Origin: Cheilinus undulatus
Lineage: Eukaryota; Chordata; Actinopteri; Labriformes; Labridae
DNA: 64,000 bases
Reading direction: 5' to 3'
Assembly: GCF_018320785.1 (NCBI RefSeq)
Contig: NC_054875.1
Coordinates: 3,353,001 to 3,417,000, forward strand
Shown: one piece after another, positions 23,401 to 35,400 of the stretch
Numbering within the stretch: the first letter of the stretch is position 1
Layout: each line of letters begins with the position of its first letter
Program-made: the position numbers and the translations under genes
Notes under the pieces: model-generated
Seen by the model: only the letters and a program-made list of their open reading frames with translations
Databases searched by the model: none
What the model was told of the DNA's origin: nothing

Positions 23401-26400
23401 TGCAACTTGACCCAAGCAAAGAAACACGTTTAAACATGAGCATGCATTCATCAGAAAGTAACGTCCAGACGTTTGAAACTTTTTTAATACGCTGTGTCTA
23501 GAAATGATACAATCTCTGTTGTTTTAATGAAATATAATATTGTAAAGATTGGAAAAACTGCATCTATTTAACTAGCAGGGTTGGTATGAAAGGAATGAAT
23601 TGATCAACATAGCGGGAAAAAGGGACAAAATTAGCAGCTTCTTTGAAATGAAACATTGCCAGGGTTTTCTGTGCAGCATGCATGAGTTTGTCAGCAATTT
23701 TTTTTTTAATTATTTGTTTGTTTATTTGTAAAGGGACCAGGTACAATAAAAAACATAAATGTTTCCATTTGATGCATTGTACCAGAGTTAGCATAAAGCT
23801 AATTTACATCTGCAGTCCCTTGGCAGGTCACAATTAAAACATCAGTTATAAAACATCACAGAGAAATGACAATAAAACATTAGCTCAAGCTGCAGAGTTA
23901 GATCACCCCCACAGGCATACACTCACATACACACAAACACATTCACACAGCCATATTTAAAATTATGTTATAGAATCAGTGTTTACAGAGTTGAGAGTCT
24001 TTCAGTAGATTTTTGAGTTTGTTCTTGAAGCTTCCGACAGAATCACAGTTCTTAATGCTGTCAGGGAGAGCGTTCCACTGAGTCGTGGCTTTTACAGAGA
24101 AAGCGGACTGACCAAAAGCAGTGCGACGGAAAGGCACAGAACAATCTCTAATTGAAGATATTCTGGTGGATTTTATGGACTGCTCAGAACGACGATTAAC
24201 AAATTGAAGCAATGGGGGAGGAGCCAAGCCATTTAAAATCTTAAAAACAAGACACAAATTAGAAAACAGTTTAAAATTCTCAAAGCTAAGCAGATGATGC
24301 TTTTCTAAAATCCTGCAGTGGTGATATTGCATAGATTTTTTATCTAGAGTTTTTAAGGTTTGTTTATACAGTGATTCCAGTGGTTTAATGGCTGTTTCTC
24401 CAGCTTGTCCCCAACATGTGATACAATATGACAAGTGAGAAAGGATCCTAGCGTGCATAAAAGTCTTAGCGGCATCCATCGAAAGACAACCTCTAATATG
24501 TCTAAAGTGTATCAGATTGTACCTGATGGTTTTGGTCATTTTTTTCACATGTGACTTAAAATTGAGATTTGAATCCATTATTACACCAAGATATTTAAAC
24601 TCCCTCACAATTTCAATCCTCTCAGCTTTAATAAAAATGTCAGCACTGGCAGATTGGTTGGATTTAGAGAAAAACATACCTTTAGTTTTGCTTATGTTAA
24701 GGCTGAGACATGACTGGTCAAGCCACTCTGTGATCCTCTCCATAGCAGCTGTCAGCTTCCTAGCTGCTAGTTCAGCTGTTTTTGCATGTGTATGTAAAAC
24801 AGTATCATCGGCATACATTTGCAGATCCATGCCCTGACACACCTGTGGCAGATTATTGATGTAGAGACTAAACAGAAGGGGTCCTAAAACAGAACCTTGT
24901 GGCACACCCATTGTACACTTAATATTATCAGAAAATACATCATTAACTTTGACACATTGCATCCTATCAGATAGATAAGAAGACATCCATTGCAGTGTTT
25001 CAGATGAAAAATTGAATTTTGAAAGTTTTGAGATCAGAACATTATGATTTACTGTGTCAAATGCTTTTCTCAAATCTAGAAATACAGCACCAACTACCCC
25101 TCCTTTGTCTAGTTTAGATTTTATCTGCTCGATCAGGTGTAAAGCAGCTGTTTCAGTGGAGTGATTGGGCCTAAAGCCAAACTGCAATGGATGTAAACCG
25201 GAGGTTTTGATATTTGAAAAAAAGAAATTAACTTTTCGATGCTTTGGATCTCTGCTTTTTTAGCATTAGTGTCAGAATAGGTGTCGAAATTGTGTGATTT
25301 GTACTACTATCAAATTGAAGTTGAAATTCTGGTTTTATGGCATCCCTATCAAAGTATTGTATCATTTTAAGATGAAGAATTGTAATCTTTTAGGGTTCTT
25401 ATTACCTCCCCCAAGGAGGTTATGTGATCGGGTGGGTTTGTTCGTTTGTTAGCAGCATAACTCAAAAGGTCATGGACGGATTTTGATGAAATTTTCAGGA
25501 AATGTCAGAAATGGCATAAGGAAGAACTGATTAGATTTTGGGACAGATCCGGATCACCATCTGGATCCAGGAATTTTTTTAAGGATTCTGTCCTACTGGG
25601 AGATAGGACTAATGGCGGAGGTCTGCGCTGTTACCACTTTACACCAGGAGATGGCGGACATGAGTAACTTCACTCCCAGCAGCATTTTTGGCTGTGTTTC
25701 CATTCAAAGTTTTGGAGTTTATAGAGTTTAAAAGGTGCACGTCCGGTCGAGGAGACGAGTCAGAGCGTAACAGAGAAAGACAGCGAATTGTAGCGAGAAT
25801 ACTAACAATGCTGGGAGGAATAGAGGAATATTCACCTCTGCATGACTTTCAGTTGTCTGGTGAGACCATGGGTGCTTCCACCATGACAGTCCACACGTAG
25901 CTAAGCCAATGCTTTGCCCCTGTGTTTCCACCCCACTGGGGAGGGAATAAACGGCGAATTAGACTTTGGGAGTGATCCGGATCACCGTCTGGATCCAGGA
26001 ATGTTTTTCAAGGATTCTTCATTATTGGGAGATAGGGCTAATGGCGGAGGTCTGCGCTCTCTGAGTGCTTTTCTAGTTTCTGAAGGCTTCATTATAGATC
26101 ATTTGTCATTATACATTAGTTGTTGTGAAGACAATTTAATGGACGGTGATGATGAAAGATCGCACATTTTGGTTGTTTCATGGTTGTTGTTTATTAAAAA
26201 AAAAAAAAAAAACTTGTATACATTATGTGCTTTGCCTTTAACAGTGCATGGCATCACCTGCGTCCAACTGGACTTGAAGCACTTTGTGGCACTTACTGAT
26301 GTTGTTTCTTCTTGTCTAAATCTTTGCTTGTGTTGTTCTTGCTCTCGAATGTACGTCACTTTGGACAGAAGCGTCTGCTAAATGACATTCTAACATTGTA

Positions 26401-29400
26401 ACATTATGGTTTTGCATTTTTGAACAATGCACTTACATTTCTGCCAATTTGTTAATTTAACACCAGCCTGTTTCTGCATCTTCGGATCTTCACCTGGAGG
26501 AAATCCCTCATAAAGTGGAAGCTGATTCTAGGCGCATAATAACCTAACGCTTCTACTGTGGTGTACTGAGGGGTTGAGAAATAATCTGACCTTATATGAA
26601 CCTTAGAAACCAACAGTTTGAAGTAAAAAATGAGCTTGTGTTAACTTTTAATGGATTTCCTCCTGTTTTTGTTATGATCTGTTTGGTCTATTAATTTCCT
26701 CTGTGCAGTAATATAATTATGGATAAGAGGAGCTCAGTGTCAAGTGACCAGCTAACCATTTTAAAATAATGAGTGATAAAAAGACGCGGCACATGACAGG
26801 AAAAGATGAACAGACGAGCAGAAATGGGGAAGTTCAGTTGAGTTTAGGGTTTTTTTTTTCACTCTAGGCTTCCTTAAGATAATGTTGCTTGATTGTCCCT
26901 TCATATAAGAGATTCAGTCTCGGCTGTTCTTGTCCTCTTCTTGTGTATTTGATGAGTACATTCAAACTCTTTGTCCTGCAGGTAAATCAGTGGTCCTTCA
27001 GAGATCCATCGCCACCGCCATCAAAGCCCAGCTGTCCGTGCCCTGGCTGCCCCCAAACTGCAGACTGCCTCTCAACTGTGAAACACAAGTATGCCTTAAT
27101 AATTTAATTTGCACATTTGCAACCAATGAATAGATAAGGAGGTAGAGCAGCAGGATAAGGAAGGTGAGAAATTTTTAGACTGGCCACATTAAGTCTGATC
27201 CATTCATTGTTCTGTCAGTAAAATGTTAAAAACTAAAAGACATGTTATGAAATATTGAAATGTTGACACAGATTGACCCTGTAGAGAGCTGAGGCTTGTG
27301 GGAGTCATATTAAATCTTCCAAAACAAATTTAGAGAACCAAATGTCCTGCTATGAAGCTCCTAACATTTATCAACAAATAATGAGAGAGAAATGACTTGT
27401 TTAGAGCAGTAAATCTTCTGAAATGATTAAACCCCGGTTACTTTCATCTCAACATCTCGATGCAGGAAATTAACTTTTTTTTTTTTTTAATCACAGTGTG
27501 CCACATGTAGAGGGGTTTTTTAAAATCCTGATGACATAAATTCTGTTCCTGTTTCAGAGTCCAGGAGAATTGCACAGCTTCCACGTCCAGCCGCTGAGTT
27601 TAGCACACTGCACTAAAGGTTCAGGAAAGAAGCTGCTGAAAGGTACGTTTCATACTCTACATCAGTGATACTCAACGTGTGGCTCTTGAGATTTTAATCC
27701 ATTTCTGCTGCTTTTAGCCCATTTTTTCCACTTCTTTTAGCCATTTTTTCCATCATTTTTGCCCCTTTTCATCAGTTTAAGCCACTTTTATCCTGCTTTT
27801 GCAATTTTTTACACATTTTAGGTGCCTTTTGCCATTAAATGCCACTTTTCTCATCTTTTCCCCACCTTTTAACAGCTTTTTTGCCCGCTTAAGTCACTTT
27901 TCACTCATTTTTGCAGCTTTATGAACACCTGTATCTCAAATTTTTGTGACTTTGATCCCATTTTTGCCACTTTTCACCCAGTTGTTTCTGTTGTATGCCT
28001 ATTTTTGCCTCTTTTCCCCACATTTTTGCCACTTTTAATACATTTCTGCTGCTTTTAACCTATTTTTGCCACTTTAGCTACTTTTTCAACCATTTTTGCC
28101 ACTTTTATCCGGCTTCCTTGCAATTTTCACCCAATTCAGCTCCCCTTTGCCATTAAACTCCACTTTTCCCTCATTTTCCCACCCTTTAACAGCGTTTTTG
28201 CCCATCTTAGTCGCTTTTCACTGTTTGGATTGTGGCTCCTGTGATGGCATTTTTCAACAATTTGGCTCTTTGGTTGAGCAGGTTTGAGTAACACTGCTCT
28301 ACATGCTACATGAGGGGGTCAGAATGTTTTCACCATGGTGGTCTAGACAAATGTTGGTCTACATTTGTGATGCTCTATGCACACAGACATGCTCCTCTTC
28401 TCAGCTCTGTAAAGCCTCAGTTACCAAAGATGGCACAGAAGGGCGTCACTTCTTCCCCTGGCTACGCCTCTGCAGCGTTCATAGTGAGGGCTAATCATCT
28501 GATCATGCAGTGAACAAGCCTAAACTGTGTGTTTTCAGAGGTCAAAGACTACCAGCGGGACCTTCTTCCTCCTGTGACCGCCCAGCCTTCCCATCATGCC
28601 TCTGTGATGGCATCTATACTGGAGCAGCACACGGCTGAGCTGAGCGCTGCTCAGGAGTGGGACAACGAGTGGAACAGTCAGGGACTCCTGTCTCGTCTCA
28701 CACCACAGGTGAGTCTGAACACCCACTGCTGTTGTTTCACCGTCCAGACAGCTGCAGACTTCTGTCTCTTAAAGGTTTTGATCCTCAGAATATTTACAGA
28801 GCTGTAGCACTGAGGAGTTAGCCAATATATACCTGACACGGTAAATTCCTTAAACTGTAGTAGACTCCAGAGCTCTCTGAGCGGAGACGTTAGAGACTCT
28901 GTGAGTGGGAGAGGAAGAGGAAAATAATGAGCCAGAGTGAGTAGGAGCGGTGAAACACTGTTAACAGAAGGAAACATGCAGATAGAACGTAGAGGGCTCA
29001 TGATTGAGATGTTTTTAGGATGTTTGCACAAACATAAATTAGTGTAAATGTTGATTCCCTTTAGACCTGTCCACATTTTACAGACTACTTGCTTTTTAAC
29101 ATTTAAATCAGGAACTAACCAGTCCAAAAACAAACATGTGTTGGATGCATAATCATCAACCTGAAGGCAATCCACTTTACCAAAATCTTTTTTCTACTGC
29201 TTAGAGCTTTAAATCCAGAGGTTCACTATCAGTGTGGGTCGAGTAGCTCCATGGGAGACGTAGCTAACTTGTTCTGCTCACCTGTACAGGACGGGGTTGT
29301 ATTTGATGGTATCTGATGTACTGGTTGATGACCCACTGTTGTTATTGGTAGTGAATATGCACTGGCTAAGGCTTGCTCTGTGTAAAACTAAAAGAATGAC

Positions 29401-32400
29401 TGGAGCTGACTCTTCAGTGCTGACACTGTCTGCCTTCCTTGCTCACACTGCCATCTTGTGGAGAACCGAGGAAAACTTTTCAACTCTCCCAGCCTGGTTA
29501 ATACTCTACCAGTCACTTGGACTAGAGTTATATATGACCTGCAAGAAGTACTGAATGAAAGTGGATTTTGTTACTGTGCTGTTCTGTTCCTGGAGTTTTT
29601 CATTTACATTAGCTGTGGAGAGTTTCTCGTACTTGATCTATTTTATTATTTGGCCTCAACAAGAATTCCTCTCTGTAAGGGAACTAGCAAAGCTTTGATC
29701 GAAGTACGTTGAGGCTAAATGTTTGAATGTAAACATTTGATGCCATTTTAAGGCCTGGGCTTTCAACAGGTATTTAAAATAAGGGCAACTGAAACATCAT
29801 TTTCATTTTTTTAAATGACAGTTTAGCAGATGTTGATATTTTTTCATGACTTGTTTTTGTGTAAGACTTCCACAGTGCCAATGTTTTTCTCATTCTGGAC
29901 CTAAATACAGATCAGAGTTTGTCCAACAGGTCACATATTTTGCCCAGTAATAAATTTCTGAATCAGGAGTAGGGCTGGGCAGTACGGCCTGCTACAACTG
30001 TCAAATTGCAGAAGTTGCAATATTTCTTTAACTTGAAATGTGTCAAAATACCAGTTTACTAAATCAGTTTTTTGCAGCAGCAGAGATTTTATGCACTATG
30101 CAAACATTCAACTGTCAGTTTTTTTATTTTGTGTTTTATGTATGTTTTTCTTAATCAAAATGAGTGACATAAAAATGATAATGCCCTTAAACAAAGCAAA
30201 TGACATCACATTTGCAATACGAGCAAAAATAGTTAACTCTGTCTGAAACTGATGAAGCCTAGCGTTACTTCATGACAGTCAGACCCCAGCTATGATCAGC
30301 AGGTAGCCAGCCTCACCTCCTCCACCCCAGCCGCCTCCTTTATAGCTTAAATCTTGTTTCACCCTCATATTCAGATCTATGCCACTATGGATTAATTGCT
30401 TTGAAAATAATTTCATTGTTTTCAATACACATGTTCTTATTTATGGAATTATTTATTGCCTGAATTTGTTGAAAAATACATAAGACTAACCCAAGAATAA
30501 TAACATTAAACTGCAATGTTTGGGGAAAAAAATTGCAATTCGATTATTTTTGCAAATCATACAGCCCTAATCAGGAGTAACGTGGCTAAACTTCCTGTAT
30601 TAAGTTGTTATGACAAAAGGACAAAAGGCGGATATCAGTACCTACAATAAGACCAATCCATTTGTGCATCCCTATTATTAGTAGTTTTTGATTTTCAAAC
30701 AAATTCTTCATGTTCTTCATTTGGAGTCTGCAAGCCAACAAATTCTGATTGTTTCTCTCCTGCTGATCAGGATCAGATTTTATCACAAATTATCCAAAAA
30801 TGACTTGTTTTTCATAAACAGCCAAAAATTCCAGTTTAAAAAAAATAATCCCTGTTTAATGAAGGAATTTTATTCACAGCAGAGTGTCTTAGACCTTCAC
30901 TTTAGGTTAGTTTATTAAGTTTATGTGTGTCAGGGACAATCAGTCTCAAAAAGAGAAAATATGATTTGTACCAGATTTAGCTTGCTAGCTATATTCCATC
31001 TGTGGTCCCTGTGCAGGTGAATAATGACTATGAAATACAGGATCAGTCAATCGTCGTCACATATGCATGCACTCACGCAGCTACAGTACACATTTCATAG
31101 CAAAGAGAGAGCAAAGTACATATGAAAATCTGATAAAGTGTTTTCATAGTTATAGAACAGTGATTAAGATGTGAGATTAATGCTGACAAGACTGATTCCT
31201 TAAAATCCACTTTTTCACTTCTGGAGTGAATATGTGGAAGTCTGTGCAGAGTTTCAGATTGGTTAGGAGATTATTCCATGCCATGATAGCTGTTGACTGT
31301 CATATCATACAGATCATATGGACTCTGCTTAAAATCGGGCAAGTCTTTCTTTTGTTTTTTTTTTTTAAGATTTATTTTTTGGATTTTTCGTGCCTTTATT
31401 TGATAGAGGAAGAACAGTGGATAGACTTGGAAATGGGGAACAGAGTGGGGAGAGACATGCGGTAAAGGGCCACAGGCATGCATGGGTGTACCTTAAACCA
31501 CTCGACCATCTGTGAACCAAAGTCTGGCGAGTCATTTGTTTATTTTTGCTGTTTTAATCCTTGACCACTCATCCTGAAGAACACCTGATCCTGGTTAGAC
31601 TTTTTGACTCTATGACCCCGTGTAGCACTCACCCTCCTCGCTCCACATGTGCAGATGTGTATAAAAGCTGAAATTTATACCACATTCTGTCAGTATGTCT
31701 GATCCCCAAGGTTTTTAAAATGCTGATAAAATGTACATTACAAACCTTCTATGTTAAATCCCTGTTTCTGTGGTCGATCAGGAGTATCGCTCCAGGAAAC
31801 TGGCCCGGCTGCGTAAACGCATCGAGGAGCAGCTGCGCTCTGCTGCTCTACCCTCTCCTGAAAGTGCCTTTGGCGGTCCTTGCTCCACGTCTGACCTGTC
31901 CGAGCTGCTGCAGGCCTTCAGAGGTTCTGCCCCCTCCGACCACATCCTCACCAAGGGCACCCACTTCACCCACACGCAGAAGTTCACCTTCACACAGGTG
32001 AGGAGCAGATTTTCTTCTCTGTGCAGTGAAAGCGTAATGCAGTGTTCTCTTAATCTATATGTGTGCTTATTTGTGCTTCTGTCCTCCAGGAGGCGACCCC
32101 GGTAACGAGCCCCCTCCCCATCGGGCCTCAGTCAGAGAGCGACATCCAGCTCCGTCAGCAGGAGGAGCTGACTTCTCTGCAGCAGCAGCTCCAGCAGCTC
32201 TGCAGCGATGTGGACCAGCTCGCAGCAGACCTGAAGCACATGAGTGTCACTAATACACAGGTAACACAAATAAATAAACAAACAACAACAAATAAACAGT
32301 TTCTCTAATGGCATGTAAACATACTGACTTGGTAATCTGTCTAAACAAGCACATCTTTGTTTGCTGCAGGTGTTGGATGAATTTAAGCAAAGAGAAGTGG

Positions 32401-35400
32401 GAAACTCTGAGAAAGAGGAGAAGATACAGGTGAAGAAGAAGACGATTGATCTCCTGCCAGACGCGGACGAAAATCTGCTAAAGCTTCAGGTAGGAAGGAT
32501 TAACCGGCTCCATTATCACTTTTCTAGCTCATTAAACCCAGCAGGAAGTTGTAAATCTGTCTGTTCTCCCTCCTGAAGGCTCTGGTGGAGGCCAGCGCTA
32601 AGCGGGTGGTGAACCTGGCCGCTCAGTGGGAGAAACACCGAGCTCCGCTTATAGACGAGCACCGCAGACTCAAAGAGATCTGCAGCAACCATGATGTGAG
32701 TGATGCACTGAAAAATGTCACTCTGCTCTGTTACAGTGAAAATCAGACTTTGATTGAGGTTTTTTTGTCTAAATTTTCCAGCTGGAGTCGTCCAGGAAGT
32801 TGACAGAAATCAAATCTCTGCATGATAAAATCCGTGTTTCTACAGAGGAGGCCAAGAAGAAAGAAGAAATCTACAAACAGCTGGTAATGGACTCCGTTTC
32901 TGTCAGTGTATAATAACTAATAACTGTCACAACTGAATATTTCTGACTGTTTTTGATTGTTTTTAAACGCAGGTAACAGAGTTGGAAAATCTGCCTCAGG
33001 ATGCATCTCGGTCCGCGTACACTCAGAGGATTCTCGAGATCGTCGGCAACATCAAGAAACAGAAAGAGGAAATCACTAAGGTTCGCCTTCACTAGGGGGT
33101 GTCAGGAATTATCTTTTATCGTGGGTCTTTTTGGTGTGAACTTAACTTAATCATTATTTTAGATTCAAGTCTTTCTCTTAGACCAGTGATACTCAACGTA
33201 TGGCTCTGGAGCCACATGTGGCTCTTTTTTGTCTTAATCTCAAATATTATTCCCCTAGAAAACCTTGAAAAAGAGAAACTTTTTTGCCCCTTTTTACCAA
33301 TTTTTCAACTTTTCACCCATTTAAACTACGTTTTGTTATTAAATACCACTTTTTTCCCTCTTTTTTGCCCATTTTTGCCACTGCTTTTTGCCATGTTTTC
33401 CCTTTTTTTGCTACTTTTTTCCAATTTTTTGCCCTTTTTCATGATTTTTTTGCCACTTTTCACACATTTAAGCTACCTTTTGCCATTAAATACCAATTTT
33501 TCCTGTCTTTTAGCCCTTTTTTGCCACTTTTTTTGCCACGTTTTTCCAATTTTTTGCCATTATTGCCCTTTTTCACCATTTTTTGCCACTTTTCGCCCAT
33601 TTTAGCTGCCTTTTACCATTAAATACCACTTGTTTCCTTTTTTACCGATATTTGCCTCTTCTTTTTGCCATTTTATTTCCCATTTTTGCCCTTTTCACCA
33701 TTATTTTTCCACTTTTCGCACATTTAAGCTGCGTTTTACCATTAAATACCACTTGTTTCCTTTTTTACCCATATTTGCCTCTTCTTTTTGCCCTTTTATT
33801 TCACATTTTTGCCCTTTTCACCATTATTTTTCCACTTTTCGCCCAGTTAAGCTGCCTTTTGCCATGATGCTAGTATGTTTGCCTTGTTTTTGCCACTTTT
33901 GGACCATTTTTTGTCACCTGTAACTCATTTTTTTGTAACTTCTCATCAATTTTTGCTATTTTCTGGCTCTCTTTCCACTTTTCCTCCCCATTTTTGTGCA
34001 TTTTCATCCATTTTTGTTGCTTTTTGACCCTTTTGCCATCTTTAACATATTTTTATTGCTACTTCAAGCTATTTTTGCCACTTTTAACCACTTAGATTGT
34101 GGCTCTTGCAGAGGTATTTTTCAATAACTTGGCTCTTTGGTTGAGCAGGGTTGAGTAACACTGTCTTAGACCCTCATGATGTGAGGAAAAAATACATTTT
34201 TGGATATTGTGCTGATGATATAGACAAAGTAATGCCGGATAGAAAAATAAGTATTACCTTGGGATGTGATGTTCTTGGGATTTCAAAATAAATCAAGCAT
34301 TTTTATCCCCTTAACTTGCAATTTCAGCTACAACATTTTCACTTGATTTCAGATTTTATCAGACACTAAAGAGCTCCAGAAAGAAATCAACAATCTGACG
34401 GGGAAACTGGACCGGACTTTCGCTGTGACCGACGAGCTCGTCTTCAAGGTACCTCCATTTTTTATTTCAGTCACTACTCTATGCATTTTCCAAGTCAAAT
34501 TGATTTATTGACACGTTTTAGACACATAAAAGCAAACCAAACCAGTTCTGAATATTACGCAAAGGCAAAAAACAACTGATGAAGACGGCAGCAAAAGTCA
34601 GAAATTATTATTTTTCTATTGTTGTTTGCAGGACGCCAAAAAAGATGAATCCGTTCGCAAATCCTACAAGTACCTGGCTGCCCTGCATGAAGTATGTCCA
34701 CATTCTGTTATTAATGCAATATTGTCCTTGAATCTGATCATAAATTATTAGATTTATCAGTCCTAACACCTTGTATTTTTCCATAGAACTGTAGTCAGCT
34801 GATCCAAACCATCGAGGACACTGGGACAATTCTGAGGGAGATCAGAGATCTAGAGGAGCAGGTACGATTCCAACTTTTACTCACCTGTTAGTATAATCAG
34901 CAGGTCTGTAGTCAACCAAAGAAAAAACTTGGTCGACCAGGTAAAAATAAAATAAATTACCTGGTTGGGGTTCAGTTTAATCCATGACAGGTTCCTTACT
35001 GCTCCTGTTTGGTACTCTAAGTGATCCTAAAGTGAACATGACAAGTCTTTTGAAGCATTAATACATTTCTTAGGCTCAAGCGCCTTGGGGGAGGGAGGGA
35101 CGGGGGTGGGGGGCGCGACTTGCAGAACAGGGTGATCTTGGTCTGACATAAGATTTTCAACCAAACAATTGACCATTTGAATAGAAGCTGTCAGCCCTAA
35201 TGATCATGTTTTTTGATAATATAAAATTGTTGCTCAGAGATTGCCAAGAAAACAAAACATCTGTGCAACTTTTTCCATTACAGACAGCTGCAGGTCTGGT
35301 CTTGGCCAGTGGTTCCCAAAGTGGGGGTCTAGACCCCCCAGGGGGTTGCAAAACAGTGAAGGGAGGTTGTAGGTTGCTTTCCATAAAGCAAAGAGAAATT

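Noticed and set aside
21181..25350. AGGGATGC and GGCATCCCT as two ends of one element
   Set aside because: More than 4 kb apart with exons 2 and 3 of ccdc22 between them. These are more likely ends of separate copies.
33099..33923. Several 94-168-codon frames rich in F and P
   Set aside because: They lie inside the ccdc22 intron 12 hAT element and reflect its tandem array.
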